Positions 23,549 to 36,435 of a DNA stretch of 64,000 nucleotides are shown one piece after another. The stretch is from JAHEFU01 sp041395205. GTDB lineage: Bacteria > 4484-113 > JAFGCY01. Under the pieces are notes generated by a model. It made no database searches and had not been told where the DNA came from. It saw only the letters and a list, made by a program, of their open reading frames with translations. Numbering within the stretch: the stretch's first letter is position 1; each line of letters opens with the position of its first letter. The position numbers and the translations under genes are program-made. Location: NCBI GenBank assembly GCA_041395205.1, contig JAWLAZ010000003.1, forward strand, positions 248,001 through 312,000, read 5' to 3'.

Positions 23549-25851
23549 GCGCCCTTCTCCCCTTCCCCGCCCGGATCCTCGGGCAGGGCGCGCTCCACGC
23601 CGTAGACATCCTCGATCTTGAGGATCACCTCCATCACCTGCTTCAGCTCATGCATGTCCGCCACCTCGACGATCAGGTCGAAATTGGCCATCTCATCCGT
23701 GGCAACGGCGGAGGGCGAGGAGCTGAATTCCGCGCCGCCGAGGTTGATGCGGTTCTCACTGAGGAAGCGCAGCACCTCGAACAGCAGGCCGACACGGTTC
23801 AGTGAATGCACGCGGATCCGTGCCGGATAGCGCTTCTCCTCGGTCTGCTGGGACCATTCCACCTCGACGAGTGAGCCCTCGCGCAGGTCAACCTGCAGGC
23901 GCGGGCAGTCCAGGCGGTGTACGTAGACCAGCCGGTCGGCACGGTTGTGCACGCCATAGAGCTTGTCCCCCGGCACGGGAGTGCAGCAGGAGCGGATCTC
24001 GGCGCGGCTGCGCATCAGCTGCCCGCCCGCCAGCTGCAGGCCCAGCTCGTAGCCCACACCGCTGAGCAGGCTGATCTTGCGGGGCAGGCCCTCGGCATCA
24101 CTCTGGCGGCTCTTCTGCGGACCCTGCTCCACGCGCAGCTTGTGGATCTTCTTCAGCTCGGAGATGATCGTGCTCGTCTCGAGTTCGCCGATCGCGATCT
24201 TCGAGTACATCTCATCGATGCTGCGCACCTTCATCGTCTTCAGGAGCATTGCCAGCTTGTCATTCGCCATCAGGTTCAGCGGATAGAGGCCCTGCCCGGT
24301 GATCAGCTGGCGCAGCAGGGTGCGGCCGGCGCTGATCCGCTCATCGCGGCCGGCGGCCTTGAAGTACTTGCGGATCTTCAGCATGCTCTTCGGCGAGCGC
24401 ACCATCATCATGAATTCGGGACGCGGCGCCGCATTCTCCTCGCGGGCCTTGATCACCTCCACCACGTCCCCGTTGCGCAGTTCATAGTTGAGCGGCACGT
24501 GGTTGCCATTGACCTTTGCACCGCGGATGCTGTGGCCCAGGTTCGTGTGGATGTAGTAGGCGAAGTCCACGGGGGTCGCACCGGCCGGCAGGTTGACAAC
24601 CTCACCGCGCGGTGAGAGCACCAGCACCTGGTCGCCATGCAGCGACTCACGCGTCCGGGCCACGAACTCCTCGGAATTGACATCGTCCTCGGAGAGCTCG
24701 CGGATGAACTCCAGCCAGCTTTCATCCTTGACGATGCGCGCCAGCTGCGGCTTCTCCTTGTAGCTCCAGTGCGCCGCGATCCCCTGGCGGGCCTCGTAGT
24801 CCATCGACTCCGTGCGGATCTGGCATTCCACCCAGCTGCCGCCCGGGCCGATCACCGTGGTGTGCAGGGTCTGGTAGCCGTTCTCCTTGGGGCTGGCCAC
24901 GAAGTCGCGGAAGCGCTCGAAGATCGGCTTCCAGCGGCCATGCACGAGCCCCATCACCCGGTAGCAGTCCAGCTCCTGGCCCTCGATCACGATCCGGATC
25001 GCCAGCAGGTCATAGATCCCGTCGATGCCCACGCCCTGGATCTCCATCTTCTGGTGGATGCTCCAGAGGTGCTTGGAGCGGCCGTAGATGCTGGCAACCC
25101 TGATCTCATTGCGTTCCAGCAGGCCGCGCGTGGTGCTGATCATCTCCTGCAGCTTCTGTTCATGCTCATGGAAGTAGGTGCTGACCTGCTTCTTGAGCGT
25201 GGCGTACTCCTCCGGGAAGAGGAACTGGAACACCAGATCCTCCAGTTCGCTCGTGACCGTTCCCAGTCCCAGCCGCCTCGCGATCGGGATGTAGAACTCC
25301 AGGGTCTCGCGGCTGATGCGGACGCGCTTGTGGTCCGGCATCGAGCCCAGCGTCTTCATGTTGTGCAGGCGGTCGGCGATCTTGATCACGATCACGCGGT
25401 AGTCGTTGGTCATCGCCACGAACAGCTTCTGCAGGTTGCGCGCCTGGTCCGAGGCCTTGTTGCGGCCGGTGAAGCGCGCGAAGAAGTCGATCTTCTTGAT
25501 CTTCGTCAGGCTGTCCACCATGTTGGCAACGTCATTGCCGAACAGCTGGCGGATCTGGTTCAGCCGGACGCTGGTGTCCTCCACCACGTCATGCAGGATC
25601 GCGGCGATGATCGAGTCGGCGTCCATCTCGAGATCCATGCAGATCTCTGCGACTTCCAGGGGGTGCAGGATGTAGGGGCTGCCGTCCTTGCGCAGCTGGC
25701 CGTCATGCGCGCTCAGAGCCAGTTCGTAGGCATTGCGCAGCCGGTCGGCATCGAAGCGCGGCATGCGCGAGCGCAGCCTGTTGCTGATGTCGTTGAACAG
25801 GCTGTCCGCCTCGTAGTAATCCGTGCCGCTGCTAACTGACCTGGCTGCCAT
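23545..25851 (-). CDS. relA: Bifunctional (p)ppGpp synthase/hydrolase
   Basis: This 768-residue Rel protein makes and degrades the stringent-response alarmone (p)ppGpp. The HD hydrolase domain is intact (SPYILHPLEVAEICMD; ILHDVVEDT with the HDxxED motif). The synthase domain shows IYDLLAIRIV, RFRDFVASPKENGYQTLHT and ECQIRTESMDYEA. Next come the TGS domain (GATPVDFAYYIHTNLGH), a helical region, an RIS/zinc-finger-like segment and the C-terminal ACT domain. With both catalytic domains present it fits a single Rel enzyme. Its start overlaps recJ by 20 bases. Confidence 0.96.
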   Translation of the reverse strand: MAARSVSSGTDYYEADSLFNDISNRLRSRMPRFDADRLRNAYELALSAHDGQLRKDGSPYILHPLEVAEICMDLEMDADSIIAAILHDVVEDTSVRLNQIRQLFGNDVANMVDSLTKIKKIDFFARFTGRNKASDQARNLQKLFVAMTNDYRVIVIKIADRLHNMKTLGSMPDHKRVRISRETLEFYIPIARRLGLGTVTSELEDLVFQFLFPEEYATLKKQVSTYFHEHEQKLQEMISTTRGLLERNEIRVASIYGRSKHLWSIHQKMEIQGVGIDGIYDLLAIRIVIEGQELDCYRVMGLVHGRWKPIFERFRDFVASPKENGYQTLHTTVIGPGGSWVECQIRTESMDYEARQGIAAHWSYKEKPQLARIVKDESWLEFIRELSEDDVNSEEFVARTRESLHGDQVLVLSPRGEVVNLPAGATPVDFAYYIHTNLGHSIRGAKVNGNHVPLNYELRNGDVVEVIKAREENAAPRPEFMMMVRSPKSMLKIRKYFKAAGRDERISAGRTLLRQLITGQGLYPLNLMANDKLAMLLKTMKVRSIDEMYSKIAIGELETSTIISELKKIHKLRVEQGPQKSRQSDAEGLPRKISLLSGVGYELGLQLAGGQLMRSRAEIRSCCTPVPGDKLYGVHNRADRLVYVHRLDCPRLQVDLREGSLVEVEWSQQTEEKRYPARIRVHSLNRVGLLFEVLRFLSENRINLGGAEFSSSPSAVATDEMANFDLIVEVADMHELKQVMEVILKIEDVYGVERALPEDPGGEGEKGA

Positions 25852-27517
25852 TTTCGGTGATCAATCCGATTAACCTTAACATAATGGAGCGCTGGTTGTT
25901 CCAGTTGTCCGGTTCAAGTTCGATTACCGCCTGCAGGCTCGTGCCGGGCTGCAGCCGGGGCTGCAGGTGGCTCATGTTGAAGGCCGCCACGCGCACCTGG
26001 CGCTGCCCGTCGGTGAGTACGAGGTTCAGATGCGAGCGTTCCCGGCCCAAGTAGCTGCAGCGTCCGACATGCACCCCGCTCAGCCGGCAGCGCGGCGCCG
26101 GCAGCACCGTGTCAAACGGCGCCAGCAGCCACAGTTCATCCTCCAGCACGGCGCTCATCTCACTGATCCGCAGCTCCGGCAGCAGGCTCCAGTCCTCATG
26201 CGGGGATACCTCCGCCTGCTCAGCTGCAGCGGACTCCGCCTGGATTCTGGCAACACTGTCCGCCCAGGCGCTGCGGAAAGCCTCCAGCGCATCACGCCGC
26301 AGCTTCACGCCTGCCGCGGCGGCATGCCCGCCGAAGGACTCGAGTTCCGCAGTGCAGCCGGCCAGGCTGTCAACGAGGCTCAGCCCGCCATGGCTGCGAG
26401 CGCTGCCGGTGAGCAGGTCGCTGTCCTGCGGGGACTGGCTCAGCACGATCGCCGGGCGGCGGAACTGCTCCGCGATCCGGGCGGCCACGATCCCCAGCAC
26501 GCCGATATGCCAGTCCGGGTCACTCAGCACGAGCGCCGGTGCTTCATCGAAGCCCAGGGCCTGGCGCGCGGCCTGGCGGTAGTTGTCGTCAGTCACTTCC
26601 TTGCGCTCACGGTTGAGCAGGTCCAGCTGCAGGGCCTGGCGGCGCGCTTCCTCACGGTCGGGGCTGGCCAGCAGGTCACAGATCAGCTTCGCGCTGCGCA
26701 TCCGCCCCGCGGCATTCATGCGTGGAATCACCTGGAAGGCCAGCTGGCGCGCTGTGAAGATGTCGATGCCGTGCAGCTGGCTGATCTTCAGCAGCTCCTG
26801 CGCACCGAGATTGCCCGTGCCCGGCAGCAGGCGCAGGGCCTGGTGCACGAGATACCAGTTCTCCGGGACCAGTGGCACGATGTCCGCCAGCGTTGCCAGG
26901 CCGGCCAGCTCCAGCTCATCCCCGGCCAGTGCCGCCGGATCCTCCTCGAGCAGAATGATCGCCAGCAGCACGAGCCCGGCCGTGCACAGCGGCGGCAGCG
27001 TCTCCAGCAGATGCGGGTTGAAGACGGTACAGTCCGGCAGGCTGTCCTTCGGGGTATGGTGATCGATCACCAGCACCTCCAGCCCCGCAGCCCGCGCTTC
27101 GGCGATCTCCGCCAGGTTGGCGGTGCCGCAGTCCAGCGCGATCAGGGCCCGGTAGCCCTGCTCCACCGACTGTGCGATCACGCCGCTGTCGAGGCCATAG
27201 CCGTGCCTGAAGCGTGAGGGCAGGAAGATGTTGCCACTCGCGCCGCAGCCGCGCATCCAGCGAAACAGCAGGAAGGCCGCAGTGCTGCCATCCACGTCGT
27301 AGTCGCCGAACAGCAGCACCGGGATGCGTTCGGCAATCATGCGCCGGATGAAGGCTGCGGTCTGCTGCCAGGCCTCACTTGCCGCAATCGCATCCAGGGT
27401 CGCGGCGTCAATGAACTCCGCGCGCTCCAGATGGCTCCGGCGCAGTTCGAGCTGGGGGCTGTCGGCGAACAGCCGCCGCGTGAGCGTGCTCAGCGGGGCC
27501 AGAGCGCCGTCAGGCAT
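25832..27517 (-). CDS. recJ: Single-stranded-DNA-specific exonuclease RecJ
   Basis: RecJ degrades single-stranded DNA 5' to 3' in recombination and repair. From ATG 27517, one base after the secF stop, it has 561 residues. DHH-family motifs: LLFGDYDVDGSTAAFL (residues about 65-80), ALDCGTAN, VIDHHTP, and the DHHA1-domain signature GGHAAAAGVKL with SARSHGGLSL before it. A C-terminal OB-like domain follows. A longer frame to 27574 overlaps secF and is rejected. The length matches short bacterial RecJ proteins. Confidence 0.95.
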   Translation of the reverse strand: MPDGALAPLSTLTRRLFADSPQLELRRSHLERAEFIDAATLDAIAASEAWQQTAAFIRRMIAERIPVLLFGDYDVDGSTAAFLLFRWMRGCGASGNIFLPSRFRHGYGLDSGVIAQSVEQGYRALIALDCGTANLAEIAEARAAGLEVLVIDHHTPKDSLPDCTVFNPHLLETLPPLCTAGLVLLAIILLEEDPAALAGDELELAGLATLADIVPLVPENWYLVHQALRLLPGTGNLGAQELLKISQLHGIDIFTARQLAFQVIPRMNAAGRMRSAKLICDLLASPDREEARRQALQLDLLNRERKEVTDDNYRQAARQALGFDEAPALVLSDPDWHIGVLGIVAARIAEQFRRPAIVLSQSPQDSDLLTGSARSHGGLSLVDSLAGCTAELESFGGHAAAAGVKLRRDALEAFRSAWADSVARIQAESAAAEQAEVSPHEDWSLLPELRISEMSAVLEDELWLLAPFDTVLPAPRCRLSGVHVGRCSYLGRERSHLNLVLTDGQRQVRVAAFNMSHLQPRLQPGTSLQAVIELEPDNWNNQRSIMLRLIGLITENGSQVS

Positions 27518-27518
27518 C

Positions 27519-28643
27519 CTACTTTCTCCGCTTCTGGGTACGGCGCTTTCCGCTGCGGCGCTCCATCGCGTCATCGATCTGGCGGCTCACCGTGCTGGTG
27601 GCCTCCTCGTCATCCGGGACCTCCAGCGCGTTGACAACCGGAGCATCCATGATCTTGTCGCTCTCGATGTCGGCACCGGTGGTCTGGCCCTTGCTCAGCC
27701 AGAGCATGGTCGGGGCCGCGATGAAGATCGAGCTGTAGGCGCCCGAGATCATGCCCACGCACATCGCCAGCAGGAAGGGCCGGATATTCTCGCCGCCGAG
27801 GAAGATCAGGGCGACGATCATCACGATAGTTGTCAGCGAGGTGTTGATCGAACGCATCAGGGTCTGGTTCAGGGACAGGTCGCAGAGGTACTTCAGCGGA
27901 TGCCTGTCGCCAAAATGCCTGGCGTTCTCACGGATGCGGTCGAAGATGATGATCGTGTCGTTGATCGAGTAGCCGATGATCGTCAGTACCACGGCGATGA
28001 AGCTGTCAGCGACCTCGATGCGGGTCATGGCCGCGAAGCCGAGCGTGATCGCCACGTCATGCAGCAGCGCGATGATCGCTGCCACGCTGTACTGCCAGCG
28101 CCCGAAGCGCAGCAGGATGTACAGCATGATCAGGAAGGAACCGAAGATCAGCGCGTAGATAGTGTTGCGGATCAGCTCGGCACCGATCGTGCCGGAGACA
28201 TGAGCCTGCTCGAGCGTCATCGGGTTGGTGGCGGAATCGTAGCCACCATAGGCGTCGCCGATCTTTTCCTTCAGGTCGCGCAGATTCTCCACGCGGTTGT
28301 TGGAGAGCTCGGCGTCCGTGGCACCCTCGGCCTTGACAACCAGCTTGATGGCAACCGTGGTCGGATCGTTGGCATAGACCTGCACGATCGGCTCACTGCT
28401 GGAGTATTCCTCCACGATGGCCTTGATCGCCTGGCCGTCGATCTCGATCGGCTCGGTGGTCTTCAGCAGCAGGTGCTCACCGCCGGTGTAGTGGATGCTC
28501 AGGTTGAACCAGGCGCCGGTGCGGCTGTGGTTCACGAACATCCCGATGAAGCCTGCGAGGATCACGAGCACACTGATCGCGATCCAGAGCGGGGCCCGGT
28601 CTATGTAACGGAAAAGCTTCTCGTTTGTCGTCGTATCCTTCAT
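27519..28643 (-). CDS. secF: Protein translocase subunit SecF
   Basis: SecF works with SecD to drive late steps of protein export. The 374-residue product has six predicted transmembrane helices, the periplasmic region after the first helix (IHYTGGEHLLL), and the conserved DTIIIFDRIRENAR motif in the fourth membrane segment. The C-terminus has a basic tail of about 60 residues (ending SGKRRTQKRRK) beyond the last helix, longer than usual. It lies 9 bases after secD and one base before recJ. Confidence 0.96.
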   Translation of the reverse strand: MKDTTTNEKLFRYIDRAPLWIAISVLVILAGFIGMFVNHSRTGAWFNLSIHYTGGEHLLLKTTEPIEIDGQAIKAIVEEYSSSEPIVQVYANDPTTVAIKLVVKAEGATDAELSNNRVENLRDLKEKIGDAYGGYDSATNPMTLEQAHVSGTIGAELIRNTIYALIFGSFLIMLYILLRFGRWQYSVAAIIALLHDVAITLGFAAMTRIEVADSFIAVVLTIIGYSINDTIIIFDRIRENARHFGDRHPLKYLCDLSLNQTLMRSINTSLTTIVMIVALIFLGGENIRPFLLAMCVGMISGAYSSIFIAAPTMLWLSKGQTTGADIESDKIMDAPVVNALEVPDDEEATSTVSRQIDDAMERRSGKRRTQKRRK

Positions 28644-28652
28644 TGATGCACC

Positions 28653-29927
28653 CTACCCGTACAGCTTCTCATTGCGTACCGAGCTGGAAAGCGCTTCGAG
28701 CATGGTACGGGTCACGAACACTGCCGAGAACAGGGAGAAGATGATTCCCAGCGCCAGTGTGATTGCAAAGCCCTTCACGGGGCCGCTGCCGAACATGAAC
28801 AGCACGACCGCACCGATGAAGGTGGTGGAGTTTCCGTCGATGATCGCCACCCAGGCCCGGGCGAAGGAGGCCTCGATCGCGGCGCGCAGGGTCTTGCCCC
28901 AGCGCAGCTCCTCCTTCAGGCGTTCGAAGATGATCACGTTGCCGTCGATCGCCATGCCTATCGAGAGGATGAAGGCGGCGATGCCCGGCAGGGTCATCGT
29001 CGCATCCAGCAGGCTGAAGTAGCCCAGCACCAGCACGACATAGATCGCCAGCGCGATGCTCGCCACCACGCCGGGCAGGCGGTAGAACACGATCACGAGC
29101 GCCAGCACGATCAGGAAGCCCAGCAGGCCGGCCCGGTAGCTCTTGTCAATGCTCTCCTGGCCGAGCGTCGGACCCACGACTGAGGAACTGAGGATCTCCA
29201 GCGGAATCGGCAGGGCACCGGCATTGAGCTGGGTAGCCAGCTTCTGGGCGTCCTCAGGAGTGAACTCACCGGTGATCTCACCACGGCCGCCCCAGATCGG
29301 GCTGTTGATCGAGGGACTCGTGATCACCGAACCATCCAGCAGTACCGTCAGGTACTGGCCGACATGATTGGTGGTGAACTTGCCGAAGACTTCGGCGGCA
29401 TCGGGATTGAGCTCGAAATTGATGGAGGGCTTGTTCATCTGGTCGAAGCCCACATAGGCCTTGGCCAGGTCCGCGCCGTCCATGATCTGCTCATACTTGG
29501 CGAACTCGTCCAGGCGCTCCTTGCTGCCGTCCTTGTTGAACTTCGTGCCTCGCGGCATGCTCTGGTTGCCGGTGTTCACGAATTCGAGGTAGGCGGTCTC
29601 ACCGATCACGGAGATCACGCTGTCGGGATCATCCTCGCCGGGGACCTGCAGCAGCAGACGGTCGCCGCCCACGCTCGTCAGATAGATTTCCTTCTGACCC
29701 TGGGGATCGACGCGGTTGCGCACGACTTCCTTGACGCGGGTGATGTCCTCGGGCAGCGGCTCACTGCCGTCCTCGGGCACGGCGCGCAGCAGGACCTCGA
29801 CGCCACCACGCAGGTCAAGACCCTCCGTGACGATCGGCTCACCCTTCTGCAGCCGGTAGATTGGATTGATCACGCCCACGGCAAGTACTGCGAGGATGAT
29901 CAACCAGTTGGTGACTTGGCGGCTCAT
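28653..29927 (-). CDS. secD: Protein translocase subunit SecD
   Basis: SecD is the larger partner of SecF in the protein-export complex. The 424-residue product has an N-terminal membrane helix, GLDLRGGVEVLLR, a periplasmic region with GETAYLEF and the LNAGALPIPLE-type motif, then five helices with GPTLGQESI, DGNVIIFERLKEE and the C-terminal GTGLG-like loop region. The ATG has AGGAGC 9 bases upstream. It is the first gene of the five-gene operon, behind the promoter at 29963-29991. Confidence 0.97.
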   Translation of the reverse strand: MSRQVTNWLIILAVLAVGVINPIYRLQKGEPIVTEGLDLRGGVEVLLRAVPEDGSEPLPEDITRVKEVVRNRVDPQGQKEIYLTSVGGDRLLLQVPGEDDPDSVISVIGETAYLEFVNTGNQSMPRGTKFNKDGSKERLDEFAKYEQIMDGADLAKAYVGFDQMNKPSINFELNPDAAEVFGKFTTNHVGQYLTVLLDGSVITSPSINSPIWGGRGEITGEFTPEDAQKLATQLNAGALPIPLEILSSSVVGPTLGQESIDKSYRAGLLGFLIVLALVIVFYRLPGVVASIALAIYVVLVLGYFSLLDATMTLPGIAAFILSIGMAIDGNVIIFERLKEELRWGKTLRAAIEASFARAWVAIIDGNSTTFIGAVVLFMFGSGPVKGFAITLALGIIFSLFSAVFVTRTMLEALSSSVRNEKLYG

Positions 29928-29962
29928 TATTATTAGCTCCTAGGCCGGAAAAACGAACGGTA

Positions 29963-29991
29963 ATTTTAGCACTCCCATGTAAAGGGAGCAA
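29963..29991 (-). promoter_or_regulatory. Promoter of the secD-secF-recJ-relA-dtd operon
   Basis: On the minus strand TTGCTC (29991-29986), a 17-base spacer and TAAAAT (29968-29963, preceded by TGC, so extended) make a good promoter. The leader is about 30 bases long with AGGAGC before the ATG. Confidence 0.65.
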
Positions 29992-30058
29992 TAATCCGCA
30001 GTCAAAACCCGCAGGCTTGTAAAGCTGTGCAAGCACACGGCCGTCTCAGTTGCGGAAC

Positions 30059-33328
<3,270 letters not shown>

Positions 33329-33422
33329 TGATCATCTCCAGGGAGGGGGAAGGAAAGCCGGCGCTTGCTCCATCGGAGGCTGGCCCGCGGGAATTTGGCA
33401 GTTGTACACTCACCAAAAGCAG

Positions 33423-33428
33423 ATTATA
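33423..33428 (-). promoter_or_regulatory. Extended -10 promoter of carB
   Basis: On the minus strand TGC followed by TATAAT (perfect hexamer) lies about 95 bases before the carB ATG, giving a leader of about 87 bases. No -35 is apparent. It sits 28 bases from the divergent -10 of the hydratase gene. Confidence 0.55.
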
Positions 33429-33456
33429 GCAGCCGCCCGGCCCCCGGGCCGCCAAC

Positions 33457-33462
33457 TACAAT
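33457..33462 (+). promoter_or_regulatory. -10 of the enoyl-CoA hydratase gene (leaderless)
   Basis: TACAAT is followed after exactly 6 bases by the ATG at 33469, so transcription should begin at the start codon. No Shine-Dalgarno is present. Confidence 0.55.
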
Positions 33463-33468
33463 CAGCAC

Positions 33469-34260
33469 ATGCAGTACGACAGCATCCTGATCGAGCGCGA
33501 TGCCGATGTGGCGACGCTTTACCTGCACCGCCCCGAGCGCCGCAATGCAATCAACCCCGTGATGATCGCGGAGCTGACGGAATTCCTGCGCAATGAACTG
33601 CCGCAGAGCGGGATCCGCGCGCTCGTGCTGCGCGGCAGCGGCGGATTCTTCTGTGCGGGCGCAGATCTCAGTTACATGCGCGACAGCTCAGGCTTCAGTG
33701 CTCAGCAGAATCAAGCTGATGCCCTGGCGCTGTATGACATGTTCGATGCCCTGGACGCAGCTCCCTGCCTGAGCATCGCCTGTGTGGAGGGCGGTGCCTT
33801 CGGCGGTGGGGTCGGCATGCTCTGCTGCTGCGACGTGGCAATCGCCGCACAGGGCTGCCGCTTTTCACTCAGTGAACTGCGCCTGGGACTCTCCCCTGCA
33901 ACGATCTCGCCCTTCGTGACCGCCCGCCTCGGCCAGAGCCAGGCCCGCCTGCTGATGCTCACAGCCATCCCTTTTGATGCCGAGCGGGCCCTGGAGCTGG
34001 GCCTGCTGCATCATGTATGCAGTGTGGATGATATGCCGCATATGCTGGATCAGTACGTCTCAGCAGCCCTGCTATGCTCCCCGGCAGCGCTCGGTGCAAC
34101 GAAGCACCTGCTGCGTGAGAACCAGCAGCAGCCCGGCCCCGCCGTCCGGGAGCGCACCGCCGCGCTGATCGCCATGCTGCGTACCAGCGAGGAAGGCCAG
34201 GAAGGTCTCAGCGCTTTCCTGGAGAAGCGCCAGCCGGCCTGGGTTCCGCCGGAGAACTGA
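33469..34260 (+). CDS. Enoyl-CoA hydratase/isomerase family protein (methylglutaconyl-CoA hydratase-like)
   Basis: A crotonase-fold enzyme of 263 residues. RPERRNAINPVMIAEL, the oxyanion segment FFCAGADLSYM and GGGVGMLCCCDVAIAA are crotonase motifs. SELRLGLSPATISPFV matches the E-x-x-x-G-x-x-P-A-x-I-S-P pattern of methylglutaconyl-CoA hydratases of leucine breakdown, with the catalytic Glu in FSLSELRLG. The other leucine genes are absent, so the substrate is an inference. EtfAB 30 kb away could accept electrons from the related acyl-CoA dehydrogenase. Converges on the CotH-like gene with a 6-base gap. Confidence 0.85.
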   Translation: MQYDSILIERDADVATLYLHRPERRNAINPVMIAELTEFLRNELPQSGIRALVLRGSGGFFCAGADLSYMRDSSGFSAQQNQADALALYDMFDALDAAPCLSIACVEGGAFGGGVGMLCCCDVAIAAQGCRFSLSELRLGLSPATISPFVTARLGQSQARLLMLTAIPFDAERALELGLLHHVCSVDDMPHMLDQYVSAALLCSPAALGATKHLLRENQQQPGPAVRERTAALIAMLRTSEEGQEGLSAFLEKRQPAWVPPEN

Positions 34261-34266
34261 TCCGGC

Positions 34267-36270
34267 TCAGTGATCGTGCCCGGCGTGCTCGCCGGACGCA
34301 CCACCGGAGGCCGCTGCGGCATCGGGCTGTGCCAGGATGAACTCCCAGTGTTCGCGCACATTGCCACGCAGCATCTCGACCTGATCATCCAGCTGGGCAG
34401 CGGTGAATTCCATGCGCGGATCCGCCAGCAGTTCCGGGCGCACGGCCTGCCAGAGCCGGTCCAGCTCTGCGACGGTGTTCTCCGCTGACAGACTGCCGGG
34501 CAGCAGCGCCTGCATCCTCCCAAACAGCAGTTGCTGGCCCTCAGGGCTGCCCAGTACGGTGCGCAGCACGATGTTGTCCTTGATGCTGCCAACCATGTCC
34601 ATGTCGTTGATCGGGCGGAAGTCAGCACCGAGCATCACCGGATTCACCGAGCGGACGATGCCGAGGCTCAGTGACATGTCAGTGGGGAGCACGCTCCAGC
34701 CTCCTCCCGCACCGGGGTCCAGCACCGCATAGTCGCTGCGGTAGTTTTCCTGTGCGCTGCACAGCGAATAAAGCAGGAAGCAGTTGACAAGCGCAGTGTT
34801 GTCAAAACCAGCCGCCATGCCGCTGAAGCGTTCGCTGTCCTCCTGTTCCACATACAGCGTCGCGGCATCCACCAGCCTGTCACTGAGCGCCTGCATGCCT
34901 GCCTGCGGCTGGCGCACCCGGCGGAACAGTTCATCGAAGTAGATGATTTCCTCGCGGGGATTGAGGCCGGCGTTTCCGGTCACCACATACAGCTCGCTGT
35001 CTGCGGCATACCCGCGGCTGTCCAGCCAGGCTTCATCCGGCACTTCTGCATCGATGTACACGCCCTGGTAACAGCCGTTGAGCCGCAGGTGCACTGCCCG
35101 GGCCCGCATGTGGTCAAGCTCGAGTCCCTCGGCCAGCCAGGCTGCAAGCGGCTCCCGCAACTGCAGCGGGTCCAGGCCGCAGCGCCGCAGCTGGGCGTTG
35201 CGCCGCGTGTATCCCAGACCCTGATCTTCCAGGCCATCCGGGAAACTGAGCTGCAGCGGTCGCCAGGGGGCATCCGGAATATCCAGCGGCAACCCGCTGA
35301 TCGTGGCACGCACCCTTTCCGTCCCTGCAGTGCGGATCGATCCGAATGTCTCCATCGCCGGAAGATCCAGTGTATCCAGAGCGCTGCGCTGCGCCTGCTG
35401 GACCTGCAGCTCATAGACCGGCAGGCTGCACTCCCGGATATGCAGCACGGACTTGAGCTGGTCCTGCAGCTCGGAAGTGAACAGCACGTCGTAGTCGCCA
35501 GCCGGCGAGAGGTTGAAGGATGCGTCTATCAGCCCCTCGGTGAATGCCAGCGGAATCATCAGCACATTCTCGCCACGCAGGATCCGCAGTTCAGCGATGC
35601 CGCCGTAGCTCCGGTCAATCCGGCCGTCCACATCCAGAGCCCGCAATGGCACGCGGATATCCACGCCTGCGATGTCATGCTCGGGAAGATCCAGTTCTAT
35701 CCGCTGGGCCTGCTGGCTGGACAGCACCATGGAGGCCGTGATGTCCCGGATGGCAATCCCGTTGCCGGGGGCACATTCAAGCCGCAGGAAGAACGAACCC
35801 TCGTTGGTACCGCCGATGCCCCTGTCCACCAGTATCAGCTCCTGGGGGTGGTCCAGTGCCCTGAGCTCGAAATCCTGCCAGAGCTCCGCACCACTGCTGG
35901 CGATCCGCAGACGGCAGTCAGCACCCGGCTGCCTGCCGGGCCGCAGGTCGAGTGTCAGCTTCTCCAGCTGGTCGCCATTGCGCAGCTGGCCGATCTCATA
36001 AGTGATGGAACTGGCCGTATCCCCGCCGAGCAGCATAGCTCCGGCCGGACTGAAATTCGTACTGCCGCTGCTTTCCAGCGGATCAGCGATTGCGATCTCG
36101 AGTGTTTCTTCGCGAATGATGTCCCGGGCCTCACCACTGACGGGAGGTACATCACTGACTGCGTTGCCAGCTGCTTGCCCGCCTGGCTCAGTTGTCCGGT
36201 TCGCGGCGGGACATGCGCTTAGCAGGCAACACAGCAGCAGAGCGGTGGCGGAGCTGATCAGGGCACGCAT
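34267..36270 (-). CDS. CotH-like surface lipoprotein
   Basis: A 667-residue predicted lipoprotein: the signal peptide ends in LLSAC (Cys20). The N-terminal half holds beta-rich segments without clear family motifs. The C-terminal half, from about residue 320, resembles the CotH protein-kinase fold: HLRLNGCYQGVYIDAEVPDEAWL (residues near 390) matches the lyiNGxyxGvYxxxE motif, and YAVLDPGAGGGWSVLPTDMSLSLG the aspartate region before a D-x-(D/S) metal site. Key kinase residues look divergent, so catalysis is uncertain. The tail is His-rich (GEHAGHDH). CotH proteins elsewhere phosphorylate surface or spore-coat proteins. Confidence 0.65.
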   Translation of the reverse strand: MRALISSATALLLCCLLSACPAANRTTEPGGQAAGNAVSDVPPVSGEARDIIREETLEIAIADPLESSGSTNFSPAGAMLLGGDTASSITYEIGQLRNGDQLEKLTLDLRPGRQPGADCRLRIASSGAELWQDFELRALDHPQELILVDRGIGGTNEGSFFLRLECAPGNGIAIRDITASMVLSSQQAQRIELDLPEHDIAGVDIRVPLRALDVDGRIDRSYGGIAELRILRGENVLMIPLAFTEGLIDASFNLSPAGDYDVLFTSELQDQLKSVLHIRECSLPVYELQVQQAQRSALDTLDLPAMETFGSIRTAGTERVRATISGLPLDIPDAPWRPLQLSFPDGLEDQGLGYTRRNAQLRRCGLDPLQLREPLAAWLAEGLELDHMRARAVHLRLNGCYQGVYIDAEVPDEAWLDSRGYAADSELYVVTGNAGLNPREEIIYFDELFRRVRQPQAGMQALSDRLVDAATLYVEQEDSERFSGMAAGFDNTALVNCFLLYSLCSAQENYRSDYAVLDPGAGGGWSVLPTDMSLSLGIVRSVNPVMLGADFRPINDMDMVGSIKDNIVLRTVLGSPEGQQLLFGRMQALLPGSLSAENTVAELDRLWQAVRPELLADPRMEFTAAQLDDQVEMLRGNVREHWEFILAQPDAAAASGGASGEHAGHDH

Positions 36271-36276
36271 TCCCGA

Positions 36277-36282
36277 ATTATA
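36277..36282 (-). promoter_or_regulatory. -10 of the CotH-like gene (leaderless)
   Basis: On the minus strand a perfect TATAAT is followed after exactly 6 bases by the ATG at 36270, placing the start codon at the transcription start. No Shine-Dalgarno is visible. Confidence 0.6.
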
Positions 36283-36342
36283 AGCGCCGCACTGCAGGCC
36301 AGTTGAAGAGTGGCTGGCGCGGAAGTGCGGGGAAATGCGAAA

Positions 36343-36415
36343 TGGGCGCGGAGGGGCTCGAACCCCCGACCTACTGGGTGTAAACCAGTTGCTCTTCCAA
36401 CTGAGCTACACGCCC
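36343..36415 (-). tRNA. tRNA-Val (UAC)
   Basis: A 73-base cloverleaf on the minus strand. The acceptor stem is GGGCGTG paired with CGCGCCC with one G-U pair; discriminator A73 is at 36343. The D-arm is GCTC/GAGC. The anticodon arm ACTGG-TTTACAC-CCAGT gives anticodon TAC (valine GUA/GUG). The T-arm is GGGGG-TTCGAGC-CCCTC. The 3' CCA is not encoded. It follows ilvE by 20 bases on the same strand and may share its transcript. Confidence 0.95.
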
Positions 36416-36435
36416 CGGGATGGTGATCCTAGGCT